Shown one piece after another: positions 30,538-41,651 of a stretch of 64,000 nt of DNA (the stretch's first letter is position 1; each line of letters begins with the position of its first letter). Source of the DNA: Psococerastis gibbosa (lineage: Eukaryota; Arthropoda; Insecta; Psocodea; Psocidae). The position numbers were made by a program, and so were the translations under genes. The stretch is taken from positions 21,942,855 to 22,006,854 of the forward strand of contig OZ020491.1 in assembly GCA_963971405.1 (NCBI GenBank), in the 5' to 3' direction. The notes beneath the pieces are model-generated. The model had not been told where the DNA came from and did no database searches. It worked only from the letters and a program-made list of their open reading frames with translations.

Positions 30538-30850
30538 CTAAAGACAAAACATTTAATCAATTAGCGCAATAATTGGGAGTTTTATGCTAACTGTTATGAC
30601 ACAGATCGATCGTCGCCATTTGCATCATAATCTCAAAACACATACCACACCCATTAAATAAATAATATTCCCCTAAGTAAGAGTACAACGTATTGCAATA
30701 TAGATAGGAATAACCTTACCTTACACGAATTGAGTTTTACTCAATAAATAGTGCAAAAATTCACAGCGGGACGTCCGAAACAACTATATTCTTTTCGCTA
30801 ATCAACAAATCTGTACATTCTTTGTTTTTTAGAGCCTTTGGGCATGCCCG
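30538..30850 (-). other. arm: armadillo 5' UTR intron and probable non-coding exon 1
   Basis: A good donor, AAG|GTAAGG, lies at 30719-30714 on the minus strand. It pairs with the acceptor ending at 30538 to make a 182-bp intron. The sequence from 30720 up to roughly 30830-30850 would be non-coding exon 1. The 5' end is not defined, and this exon rests only on splice signals. Confidence 0.45.
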
Positions 30851-31214
30851 CATGCGCATTGCGCTCTGAATGATTTTTCAGGGCCTCTGTTGGTTTCTGG
30901 CGCATGCGCTGGTTCAAAATGGCCGCAGACTTGTTTCGGGACCGGAGTCGGAGGAGTTCTGTTCCAATATCTGATCAATAACCATCAGATGTCATCACTA
31001 GCATTTTACTTAGTTCACTTTTAATTTAAGATCCCCATTTTATACTTGGTGGCAATGACTTCAGGTGTAATTCAATTATTTCAGACCTGCAGGACGAATT
31101 ATTCGCGGGTTTGAACATAACAAACTGTTTCAATTTGTGTTTTGTGTATAATTCATTCATTTTGTGTGTTTGTGTGTTAGTTATGTTCTAAAGGGTTTTT
31201 GGTGTTTGCATACT
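30830..31214. promoter_or_regulatory. Candidate bidirectional promoter between armadillo and NRBP/Madm
   Basis: The two divergent start codons are 701 bp apart. Between them is a locally GC-richer block with a perfect palindrome GCGCATGCGC at 30900-30909 (NRF-1 / erect-wing-type site), a second related GCATGCGCA at about 30850-30858, and AAAATGGCCGC at 30916-30926, a YY1/Pho-like core. No TATA box is evident in the right place for either gene. The layout fits a TATA-less, housekeeping-type shared promoter. Confidence 0.6.
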
Positions 31215-31358
31215 ATGGCTGGAATCAATGGGATGCCGGGTAATAGTAGTCGCACTAGTGATCCCGACCATAGATCGCCAAGGGAAAGTGATGAAGAAGA
31301 TGATTGTGAGATTTTGGAAGAAAGCCCCTGTGGTCGGTGGTTGAAACGAAGGGAAGAG
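31215..31358 (+). CDS. Madm: NRBP / Madm pseudokinase, coding exon 1 only
   Basis: 48 codons from ATGGCTGGA run into a donor GAG|GTAAGA at 31359. The residues DCEILEESPCGRWLKRREE are the diagnostic N-terminal motif of nuclear receptor binding protein (NRBP1/2; Drosophila Madm), which lies just before the kinase-like domain and is preceded by an acidic serine-rich segment as in the family. The protein is a catalytically dead kinase-like adaptor in the cytoplasm and secretory pathway, linked to growth control. Only this exon was found; the kinase-like domain must lie downstream, probably outside the window. ATG at 31215 was chosen as the first ATG giving a short acidic leader; an upstream in-frame non-ATG extension was not preferred. 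Confidence 0.85.
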
Positions 31359-31953
31359 GTAAGAATATTTAAAATATTAATGTGACCAGCTCTTTTACTT
31401 TCCACCCCTATTAATTGTGTAATTTGTGAACATACATATTTTTTTTAAATCAGGAATCTACCCTGTGAGAAGCAGCATGGGCCATAGGCCTATACAGATC
31501 TGTAGATTAATATTTTAATTGTAACTCAATTGGTTCATTAATAATAAGTATCAAGTAAAATTGTATATTTTTATAATGCTCTCGTACGTTATGATTCAGA
31601 ATTACTTTTACTTTTTGTCGTGACGGCTGGCCTTGACTGAATCTGTCAGTGTCAGTTGAATGCATTCACTCTATTTATAGTTTGGACTATATTTAATTAA
31701 CCTTTGGGTTGTACAAATTGATGATTTATGTTGCCAAAATATTTTATATCCACTTAATCAATTAGCCTATGTGCTGACACGGGGCGTCAAACAGAATGCC
31801 ATTAATTCACTTGTATAATTTACGGAAGTTAAACACGTGTATTTGCCTACTCAGTGGTAATTAAATTAGTTGTCGAAACTTTGGGAGTTATTTCTAGCCA
31901 AATTTGAGATTATTGACTGCCCCGTGTTAATAATATTAATAGGTCAACTGAAT
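31359..31953 (+). other. Start of NRBP/Madm intron 1
   Basis: Begins GTAAGA at 31359. No exon or clear repeat recognised. Confidence 0.5.
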
Positions 31954-31957
31954 TTAA

Positions 31958-32697
31958 GAGTGTACAGTTCGTAGGAAATTCCAGTCTGAAATTTAAATTT
32001 TTTTATTTAATTAACTGAGCAAGTTATTAAAGATTTGGCACATTTAAGTTGTAGAAGACTACTTCATGTATCATATAATAAGGTAATTTTAATTTTCGAA
32101 ATTGGAGTTTTTTCATAAACACGATAATAATTTATAAACAGTAACTTTTCGCGTAAAATCGTGTTAATGAAAAAACTACAATTTCGAAAAAAAAATTACG
32201 CCAACGGCCTTACCATGTTGATTCCATTAGAGCAGAGCATGTTTCAAACTGCGGCAACTTGGTAGTGTGCACAGCGTTGGCAGGGGAACCTGGTGGGACA
32301 TGATAACTTGCTCAGGCAGTATAAGTCGAGTCCTGGTCACCTCCGATTTAATCGTGTGACTACCATGTTCCCCAAGTGGTTCGGAATCCACTATAATCAG
32401 GAGGTCCACCCTGTTAGTGAACTCCCCTTTCCCCGAGGTGAAAGAGTCTGCCCTTAGGGTGCCTCAAGTTAACAAACAGACTCACTCCCCCCGCCAGGCT
32501 GACAGGGTTGCTTAAAGCAGAAATGCTGAAAGCAGGCGTTAGAAACAACAAACAACAACAATTTCGAAAATTAAAAATACCTCATTATATGATGCATGAA
32601 GTAGTCTCTACAACTTAAATGAGCCAAATCTTTAATAACTGAAAATAAAATAAATGAAATAAAAAATAAAAAGTACTAAATTTCGAGCTGCCAATTG
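31958..32697. mobile_element. TTAA fold-back MITE, copy 3, interrupted by SINE copy B
   Basis: The left TTAA is at 31954-31957 and the left arm runs to about 32177. SINE copy B follows, then the right arm 32581-32697, whose terminal part is decayed. Confidence 0.72.
32200..32557 (+). mobile_element. 5S-headed SINE, copy B, intact (358 bp)
   Basis: Starts GCCAACGGCCTTACCATG, nearly the first 18 nt of insect 5S rRNA. Then comes a 5S-box-C-like stretch (TTGGCAGGGGAACCTGGTGG), a central block with GTGGTTCGGAATCCACTATA, and a 3' part (GCCAGGCTGACAGGG, AGCAGAAATGCTGAAAGCAG) ending in a CAA-rich tail. An imperfect 22-23 bp target duplication lies at 32178-32199 and 32558-32580. It sits inside a TTAA fold-back MITE (31958-32697). 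Confidence 0.82.
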
Positions 32698-33422
32698 CTA
32701 GGCATAGCATCCTTCCACATTTGCATTTGGATGTTCTAACATAGAATACCAATTCCTTTATTAGGCTTGTACTTCCACGGTGAAATTTCTACCCTTTCCC
32801 CTAAGAAATTTGGACACTAGTCGCTTTTGAAATCCCTTTCAATGATTGTGGCTTGTCATAGGGTACTTCATATTGCTGTGGAACTCGGATAGGTTCAAAA
32901 TGTAGGTCGGAAATGACACATCCACGTGTGATTAGCAAGGAGCCTCGATTCTTTCTCAATGAGCACTTTCTTCTTTATCTGCCTAATAGACTCTTTAACA
33001 CCTTTCGCCAGACTTCTGGTTGTCGTATGTGACATTAAGGGTCACTCGGGTGAAATTTGCATTACCTTGGTCGAGAGTTACGTCGTAGGCCATTAACTGA
33101 CGTAATGGAGGACTCTCTAACGTCAATATTGGCAGAAGGCGACTGTGGACTGGATGGTATTAAATGCGGCTTTATTTTAGTTGAGCTTTAGCCCCGTTGG
33201 CCTACTCTCCCAGCTAACCAATAGCTGGGTGGGTAGTGTAGGGTCATGGAAGCAACCTTTTCCAATTACCCTTTTTACTGCTGCTATTTATCTTATTTCA
33301 TCCTGTTCCTGGCTACAATTAACCTGCATAGCTGACCCCCCACATTATTAGATTTAATACATATCGACACCTTATTCGGCAAAGAACTGAGTCAGGCGAT
33401 TTTATCATTTTGCTTTGCTTAA

Positions 33423-33799
33423 GAGTGTACAGCCCGTAGGAAATTGGCAACCCGAAATTTATTACTTTTTATTTTTTATTTAATTAACTAAGCATGTTAT
33501 TAAAGATTTGGCTCATCAAAGTTGTAGAAGACTACTTCATGCATCATATAATAAGGTATTTTTAGTTTTCGAAATTGTAGTTTTCTTATAAAATCGCTTT
33601 TACGTGAAAAGTTATTGTTTATAAAATATCTGCATGTTTATGAAAAAACTACAATTTCGAAAATTAAAAATATCTTATAATATGATGCATGAAGTAGTCT
33701 TCTACAACTTTGAGGAGCCAAATCTTTAATAACATTAATTAAATAAAAAATAAAAGGGAATCAATTTCGGGTTGCCAATTTCCTACGGGCTGTACACCC
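33423..33799. mobile_element. TTAA fold-back MITE, copy 2 (377 bp)
   Basis: Flanked by TTAA at 33419-33422 and 33800-33803, with ends GAGTGTACAGCCCGTAGG and CCTACGGGCTGTACACCC. Its interior contains GTTGTAGAAGACTACTTCAT in both arms. Same family as 281-656. Confidence 0.83.
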
Positions 33800-33803
33800 T
33801 TAA

Positions 33804-35897
33804 AGCAGAAATTCTGAAAGCAGGCGCTGGAAAACAAAAAATGTATCTTATACTTCTAGAACCTAATTAAAATTCCCAGCGTTTGACACATTTAGCTTAA
33901 CCTGGATTGTACTTTTTTTTGCTAGACATTGTTTTGTTCTTTGCTGTCTTTTTAATAATTAACCGTCATTGCTTTATTTAGAAATAACTCCATCAATTTA
34001 TACAAGAGAGTCGAAATATAATGATTTAGCGTATTATTATTTTTATTTCCGAAATTAATGATCCCAATATGCAGAACTTTGTAGCGTCTTGACGTAATCT
34101 ACTATTAGGTGGGAGTCCGAGGTCGTTTGTCCCATGGGTCAATGAGCGATAAACTTAACTGTGGTGTGAACATTGGTCAGTTTCCTTCAAGTCAAGTTGT
34201 TGGGTGAATTGTAATGTAGCCTAGCCTAACCAGGCTTTAAAATACCTCAGAAGAATGGAAGCTGAAATTTGTATGAATTTTGTTAATGGTTAATGAGGGC
34301 TCCTATAGGCTATAGCACTTAGGTTTGTGAAAAAGTTGGAACTAGTGGCTTGAAATCTTTGGGATGGACAAATTTATTCTTAGGTAGTGAGGCTAGGGCA
34401 GACATCAGGATTAACATAGCACCGGCATACAAAGAACTAATGGACTATAAAGTCGAAAGAATTAGCTAAAAAAAATAGCAGGAATTTTAAAAGTGCAGTA
34501 GATCCGCTCCCCATTTCAAAACGATCCCCCCCAACCCCGCCGCCAAAAAAATGAAATTTAATTGTCGGGTTGCGAAGAAGTTCGTCCTCATAATAAATTT
34601 CCTTCCTGGCCTGATTTAGACATTGTCCAGTCTTATTTCATAACATTCCTAGATCATTAATCTGTCTGTGCTGCGACCTATTTACCCTATTCCTCCTCCA
34701 CCGGAAGTCATCCTCGCTTGTTCCTCGGGCTACAGACCGGAAATGCAGGCGTTGCACTTTCCCGCGGCAGCTCTGCTGAGTCATGCACCTTTCTCCTGGG
34801 CATGCAGTGCCCCGATGCGTTATGTCGTGTCAGTGACCTGGCCTGTCTGGCTGCTCTTAGGTCCACTGGGTACTGACGCCCGTTCAGGCGCCTGTCTGCA
34901 CCGCATCTTTGGTTCCCTGGAAAGGAATACTTGTCGCAAATACAGTTACTCTGCTATCCTTTAATAAGGAGCGACAGGGGAAAACCATTTTAGGTGTACA
35001 GAGTAAAATTTAACGGGAAGCACCGATCTTAAATCTGACAGTGGGGAATTAGCGGAAAAAAGGAGTGTTCCTTCAAATTTAGATGCATAGTTTGTGGCTG
35101 TCACACGTTACGGAACTTGAGTTGTATACTAGTGGAGGTGTCTGATGGAGAGCTTTAAAAACTGTGCTCTTTGTAAAAATTGTAATATACAGTATATCCA
35201 AGAAAATTGTTCCATCTTCCACCATTCTGTAGGCTGAACTCCACCCTTCCTTCGTGTGTTCATTTTGTCACGTCAAAAGTATTCCCGAGCCAAAGTCTAC
35301 TTCAACGAAAGAAAAAAACACAACAATATTGTCTTGTATTCCTGACGGTCCCTCTCGTCAACATACCCAATGATATGGATGTAGCGATGTACAAATGAAC
35401 CCCCACAGTGTTTCCCATTTAAAATTGACCCTTTGGGTAGATACACACATTTCCATCGTAGACCTGCAAAAGAACATTAATGTTTTCAACTCGGATCCAC
35501 CCACACCTGACACCATCTTCACAAAATGACCAGCGAATTGGCGTCTGGTTCTGTTGGGTCATTTCAATATATTTCAGGGTGGGCATATGAAAATCTGGTT
35601 GATTTCAAAATTTTCAGGATGTTCTTACATAAGTCTTACCCATTGTTAAACAAGGTTCAGGGTCAGGGGGGGGGGGAGCCAAATTACGCTCCTGATGTGG
35701 TTATTCTTTTCTTTTTTTAGGAAAATGGTTTGATATTTTGGGATCCCCACTTACTCCACGACACCTACGAGTATGCTAAAAATATATGTGAATATAATAG
35801 GTTTTACATTCTTTCTTCAAATTTTAGAATCTCCTCTTTACTCCAAGTAGGTAGATAGTCGCTAATGAAGCTACCACGTAATGTATACATTATTATT
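33804..35897. other. Unassigned stretch in the NRBP/Madm intron, with a GC-rich block
   Basis: Mostly AT-rich. Positions 34670-34965 are distinctly GC-rich and open in one plus frame (98 aa), but the product has no recognisable domain. The block contains TGAGTCATGC, an AP-1-like site. Poly-G runs occur near 35669. Confidence 0.4.
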
Positions 35898-36341
35898 AGT
35901 GGCGTAGCCAGGGGAGTCAGTGGGGTCCGGACCCCCCCCCCCCCCAAAAAAAAAAAATTATAAAAACAAAATTTTCCAGACATTTATTCAAAAAAATTCC
36001 CCGGGGTGACCCCGGTCCCCCTGTTTCCAGTTTTGTTAATAATGTTATCGTCTGCAAAATCAAAAATATTTTGCCGACAAACTATTTCAGGCCTATCTTT
36101 TACAAAACATTCCCCACGGTAGTCCCCGAGCCCCCGACCCCTCGGGTGGAGAAATTAAGATCATGCCCCTAATTAGAAAATTTCCTATTTTTCTACTATT
36201 TTACGAAAATACGGGGGGGGGGGAAGGCCAAATGAAACACCACCCCATTCGAAAACCTATCGTAAACGGGCAAACTTTATGTATTGATGTTGCATGAAAA
36301 CTGGACCCCCACAAAAAAAAAAAAAATCTGGCTACGCCACT
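35898..36341. mobile_element. MITE with AGTGGCGTAGCCAG ends (444 bp)
   Basis: Left end AGTGGCGTAGCCAG (35898-35911) and exact inverted right end (36328-36341). The interior has C- and A-runs and the block TTCGAAAACCTATCGTAAACG, also found in diverged form in 53538-53920. Confidence 0.75.
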
Positions 36342-36844
36342 GATTATTATTATCAAATATAATGTTGAATGCAGCTTAAGGACTTCCGTCTTTCGTGATG
36401 TAGTGAAGCAGACTCGTTTTTATACTTGTTTTTGTCTTACCATCATCAAAGATCTTTATCGTGCCTTTTAAGACAGTCTCTGGGCTACTTTCTATCTATT
36501 AGTGTAATTCTAAAGGAGGAACTACTTTCATTATAACATTAGGCCCATAAACATTACGACTTAGGACTTGCACTTTTAACTCATCTGTGGATTCTAAACA
36601 TTCGGTCGTATCACTGTTTTAATTTAGGAATTTAAAACGAAATTTATGGAAAATTAAAATAGCTTTTAATATCTGAAGAGGGTGATCAAAAAAATTTAAA
36701 ATTCGAATTAAGATACAGTATAGGCTAATTTAAGTTAAAGTTTTGGGCTATATGGGCTTACGCTCATCGCCGTCAATGATGTACCGTCGGACATTTATAT
36801 ATTTTATCTTAAATGTATTTGTCAAAGTTCTGATCAATACATAA

Positions 36845-36847
<3 letters not shown>

Positions 36848-36884
<37 letters not shown>
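36848..36884 (+). repeat. ATT microsatellite, about 12 units
   Basis: A pure TTA/ATT run. The preceding 120 bp may be a retroelement 3' end, because 39480-40008 also finishes in ATT repeats. Confidence 0.8.
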
Positions 36885-37678
36885 TATGTCTGCATCATTC
36901 ATCGGCAACATGCTGTAGTTTTCGATTATATGTGAATGTTTATTCCTTATGAATTTGAATTAGCTGCAGCAACAGCAGTGGGAGACAATTTGTAGCCTAC
37001 TAACGGCTAACGATACGTTTTTAATGTTTTTATATTTAAAAAAAAAAATCGTGTTTAGCATTCGAGTTTTTGAATCCATATAAGATTGCACATCCATATA
37101 ATTAAACTATAATGGATTTGTTTTACCTGTAGATCCTAAGGTTGATTAGTATGTCTTGTGTAACCAGCTTAAGTACATACTTGCTCTTGAAACAATCAAA
37201 TAGAGGCCTTGAAATAGGTACATGGTTGGGCAATCTTAAAATTTTGATGAAATTACTCGTGAACCTATGACGTGATTACTGTATTATGTAACCTAAATTG
37301 AATATTAATTGGGCTATCTGATAGTCACCACCTACCGATATGTACAATGGGGCTTTGGAAGTGTTTGGCAACTGATAATCGTAGCTATAAGTTTTACATT
37401 TGACGGTCAGAATGCCGAACCCGGGTTTCCCACCAACAAACTATCCAGCCCTAGACACGCCAAATCATAGACATCTTCTGCAGCCTGATCGAGGCGATTG
37501 TAATTAAATAAATACCCTAGGATTATAACTGTAAACAAACAAATTTTGCGTAGCACTTTCCATTATAAAATTATCTTGTTTACATTTTTAATACTAGGGG
37601 ATTAAATAAATACCGGTATTATAATAGCCTTGATCAGGCTGCTGAAGTAGACGTCAGCAAATCGCGAGTACAAGTATA

Positions 37679-37875
37679 GTCCACGCAAAATGAGAAAAGT
37701 ATGGATATGGAATGTTTTGATCCTGTGCAACACTGTAAAAATATTCTTTGCACCATTTTGTGTTACCTTGTTGCATTGAATGCAAGGCATAACAAAAATT
37801 GTGCAAAAAATATTTTTACAGTGTTGCACAGGATCAAAACATTCCATGTCCATACTTTTCTCATTTTGCGTGGAC
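37679..37875. mobile_element. Near-perfect fold-back MITE with TA duplication (197 bp)
   Basis: TA flanks at 37677-37678 and 37876-37877. The arms starting GTCCACGCAAAATGAG and ending CTCATTTTGCGTGGAC pair over about 90 bp with few mismatches around a short loop (ATTGAATGCAA region). Both strands therefore encode almost the same 60-residue frame (MDMECFDPVQHCKNI), which is a by-product of the palindrome. Confidence 0.85.
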
Positions 37876-38371
37876 TATATCTTCCGTGTGTACCGGGATT
37901 AAATTAATGACTGCGTCTGTGACTGTGGGAAAATGTAATGGTTGCAAATTGAACGAGACATTGACATTCGCCGGTATATCGAATCTCACCATAAAGTAAT
38001 CCATTATGGTGCTGGCTAATTGAATTACCCGCTCTATCTTCGCTCACGGGGCATTAGTGCAGCTGTGAGTTTAATTGGCTCTGTGGTACATTGGTTTAGC
38101 CCAAAGTTTGTTTCTGTCTCGAACTCAACGTAATTAAAAGTGATGTTAACACGCAAACTCGGTTACGGGAATTGATATGGCCATTTTCGATAGTGTTCTA
38201 CACTAGTCTGATGTAGGCTAGTGGTACTCTGTCAGTAGCCTGTCCCGTTATTTTTGTTGTCATGAGTTATTAGTTGTTTCTGGCGGTTTGATGGTTGGTT
38301 TTAAATACCATCTCCCAAATGCAAATGGTATAATTTCCAAAGCTTGCTTAGCATTGTGACAGAGAGGGAAT

Positions 38372-38710
38372 GAGGTTCATTTGTGACGTCATTTTGTAGA
38401 TGGCAGCACCAGTTGCACTGATATCAAAGCCTTGATTTTTCCATAAGCCTCAATACTATTTTAAAATTATTTTATTTATGTATTATTTTAAAGTGATATT
38501 TTTCTATAAATCATGGAGAATATATATATATTAAATTATATGCAGCGAAATAAGGTTCAAACATAGTAAAAATATTATAAAAAATATTAAAAGAATTAAT
38601 TAGATGCTAAAAGCTTAGCTTTCACATGCAAACGGCGGCCATTTTGAATAACATGGATATCGGTTTGTCGTCAGCGAACCTAGTGACCAAAACTGTCCCT
38701 ACAGAACCTC
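38372..38710. mobile_element. MITE, GAGGTTC family, copy 1 (339 bp)
   Basis: Ends GAGGTTC and GAACCTC, flanked by AT on both sides. Contains TTTGTGACGTCATTTTGTAG and AACGGCGGCCATTTTGAATA. Closely matched by 45871-46207 and, reversed, 62901-63237. Confidence 0.78.
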
Positions 38711-39479
38711 ATTACAGTTTTGAATTGGTTATGATTACTAGTCTAGCAATAATCTCTTCTTTGATAATAATGTGACGTAAGCGAGACTCTGAAGGGTTTC
38801 CTGAAGATGCACTTGATGACGTGCTTTTGCTTCGGGCCCTTTTCTAATTAAAATAAATGAAGGGTTATGCTCCATTGCGATGGCGCCTATAGCATATTAT
38901 TGATTGAAGAACCATCGTCGGTACTCTCCCTCTATTTTATGTAATATATTTCGTAATAAGCCAATGTTTCCCAAACGGCCGAACGATGTATTTTTGGGCA
39001 TTCTATTACTAGTTATTAATATTTTGAGAGTTGCGCCGACATAATTATTGGGAGCACATCCCAATCATTCATACTATGACTATTCATTCATGATGACTCT
39101 GATTCATTCATTCATATGACTAATCATTCATACTATGACTATTTGCTGATTAATTAAGCTGTTGAAAAACAGCAGCTTAACCTTGTTCGCAATGGCAATC
39201 ATGGCCTCCAATGACAAGCCAACCCAGATGTAGGCAGCCCCAAAACAGTCCATATGGTATTGCAATAGTTACACAATAACTTAAATTGATGAATTATATG
39301 TTGTCGGGAAAATTGTTTTATGCCCTTTTATGAGTAAGAGAATAATTGGGTTGTCCTCTACAGTATAAACTACAAGGCCATGAGTATGCTTTTAAAAATG
39401 GAGTTAAAATGTGACCCTTTAGACTTTTAGAGAGTTCCTCCCTGGTATATTATGTATTATCTAAAAAAAACTATTAACT

Positions 39480-40008
39480 AAAAAAATTGTTACTTTCCAA
39501 AAATTTGCCATGAGGATGCTCAATAAAACAGGTTACAATGTTAGTACGAGGATAATATTTAAGGAGTTAGGAATTTTGTCATTTGAGCTATTATAGAAGA
39601 AAATTTTACCGACAATGGTTGTAAGTAACTTGAGTAACTTCCAAGCTGACAGAATTTCTGCTAATAACATAAGCACTAGGCAAACAGGACGTGGATTCCT
39701 CACGGTTCCTAATTACAAATTAACACACAGCAGAAATTCTGTCAATTGTAGAGGTTTGAGTTACTACAATGAAATGATCAGGGCCGGATACAATGAAAAT
39801 ATTACCTTGTCTATCATTAAGAACTATATTGTAAGTCTACTCACAGGTACAGTTTAAAAAAATATTGTTAGTGTGACGAACTAGTAAATAACCTACTACA
39901 GTAAATTGTGTGGTGATACCAATGCGCCTTTTTGGCTTTGTGGCACCCGTTCAGTAAAATTTGTAATGTTTTTTTGATAAATACACGCATTATTATTATT
40001 ATTATCTA
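39480..40008 (+). pseudogene. 3' end of a CR1/Jockey-like non-LTR retrotransposon
   Basis: An upstream piece reads IFKELGILSFELL. An in-frame TAG follows, then VPNYKLTHSRNSVNCRGLSY and YNENITLSIIKNYIVSLL. This matches the usual C-terminal pattern of such ORF2 proteins (short P-x-K/R motif, SF-x-RG, then a final K-x-hydrophobic helix). The stop, a 150-bp untranslated part and an ATT-repeat tail at 39990-40008 follow. Decayed. Confidence 0.65.
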
Positions 40009-40071
40009 TGGGATGCCGTTCCTCAAAGCGGCTTTATTTGTCAACAGGATGGCTGTAGTCACCTTATAGCG

Positions 40072-40221
40072 ACTTCGGTGGCAAGGTGGTAGTATGCTTG
40101 TACTTGTGCGAGTCTCTACACAACTCGCGGTCGGAGACGTGTCGTAACTCGACACAAGTACCTATATTTGGTGACTTTGTGAGGTGATTGAAGGGGTTAA
40201 TCGGAGACAATCATTAAATTG
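40072..40221 (+). mobile_element. tRNA-like SINE family 2, copy downstream of NRBP exon 1
   Basis: ACTTCGGTGGCAAGGTGGTA at the head, CGCGGTCGGAGACGTGTCGT in the middle, ATTAAATTG at the end. Same family as 27893-28031. Confidence 0.7.
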
Positions 40222-40748
40222 TCTGTACGCGATTTAACCTTTTATAAAACACAACACATAAGATATCAGCACATTTATGGTCCGGGAAGGAGTCTTATAA
40301 ACGATCCTTCATGCCTCACATAACGTACTCTACCTAATACGGTATTTCCAGGGAGTTATATTAGTGATGTATGATCCTTTGTATAACTAACTGTCGTACC
40401 ATGAGTTGTCTCCTTAACTTCGCAGCACTGATATACTGTATATCACTAGAGTATCCCAGTTTGCAAGCTGTGCTGTCATTAGCTGAAGTGATAGTGTCAC
40501 GTAGCGGCGGGGAAGGGCGTAGCCCGTGGCATATTTTATTTAACACTTACCTTTGTTTCTAAACGATTCTTCTTTTGGATCACCAATCAGGTTCAAAAAA
40601 TGTAAATTTTTAAGAATTCATCTATTTCTTCTTTTTGCCTTGTAAAAAGAAAAACGTTTTACCGTGAATACAGAGTTTGTCTGGAAAGTAATGAGCTTTT
40701 TTTACTAAATTTATTGAGCATACAAGTACTGCAACTTAATATTCTTTA

Positions 40749-41651
40749 AAAGAACCGGTCCGAGTTTACTCGAACATGCTTTCCAATTTATCAACATTAG
40801 TAGATCTTCTTCTTCAGCTAACGACCGTCCTTGGCTGGTAGGCCATTTGACGCACATTAGTAGATAGAGAATATGAGTAATTTTATGGTAAATAATTTTC
40901 TAGTGGTTTAATTTCCGTTATTTCGGGGGGGGGGGGGGGGTTGTCCACCTGACGGCACTGGAAGTGAGATAAATTCTAGAAAGGTCAGACCAACACATTA
41001 ATTACCACACAGCAATAATTGCAGGGCACACAATGCATTTGAGCGCGAATTTTCTAACATTTTTTCAATAATTAATTTTTTTTTGCAAAGCCAAATATTT
41101 TTGGGGAAAGCAACCGATGCGGTTTCGTTACTCAATTTAACACCTAAAACATACCTGAAGGTAGAAATCATCGATAGAAAGGTTTCGCAGAAAAATTACT
41201 TTTTAGTCATTTTTCATTAAAATTTACATATTTTTATTTTTTTACCCCCCGAAGCAAACTATCAAGGGGCACGCGACCCACCACATTTTGTTGACATTAA
41301 TAACAACTACAATATATGAGAATTTAAAAGAAATCGTTGGAGCCGTTTTCGGGAAATAATTTTTTTAGACGTTTTTGAGTTTTTTGAGAATCAAACCCCC
41401 CCAAATTAAGTTAGCCCCAAATAAAAAAAGTGGTCCCGAGGTATGATTTTTGTGAATCTACATGCCGAATTTCATTAAAATCGACCGAGTAGTTTGCCTG
41501 GAAATCGATGCACAGACAGACAGACATTTCGTAAAAACCACTTTTTTTGGTTCTTGGGACCTTAAAACGTGTAAATCCACTGAAATCTCGGAATCGAAAA
41601 TTTCGACCGTCACAAAGCTTTCCTTATACTACGTATAAATTGGAAAGCAAT
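40749..41651. repeat. Interspersed repeat nested in the mariner element
   Basis: Matches 56971-57652 in reverse orientation, sharing AAGAACCGGTCCGAGTTTAC, TTGCTTTCCAATTTATACG, ACTCGGTCGATTTTGATGAA-type and CCATCGATAGAAAGGTTTCG-type blocks. It carries the inverted pair TGCTTTCCAATTTAT and ATAAATTGGAAAGCA. No ORF. Confidence 0.7.
40806..40853 (-). mobile_element. 48-bp retroelement 3'-end insertion with GAA tail
   Basis: Flanked by a perfect 12-bp duplication ACATTAGTAGAT (40794-40805, 40854-40865). On the minus strand the insert ends GAAGAAGAAG. The homologous copy at 57590-57610 lacks it, so it is an extremely truncated retroposition event. Confidence 0.7.

Noticed and set aside
34668..34964. 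98-aa ORF as an NRBP exon or separate gene
   Set aside because: The residues do not resemble NRBP or any family I recognise; kept only as a GC-rich block.
36305..36326. Homopolymer runs (for example C-runs at 28696, 35934, 42751 and 55315; G-runs at 35669 and 40925) as a biological signal
   Set aside because: They are common within these MITEs and SINE tails, and their lengths are prone to sequencing error.
37602..37907. Overlapping ORFs with nearly the same protein on both strands
   Set aside because: They are produced by the 197-bp palindromic MITE; no gene is implied.
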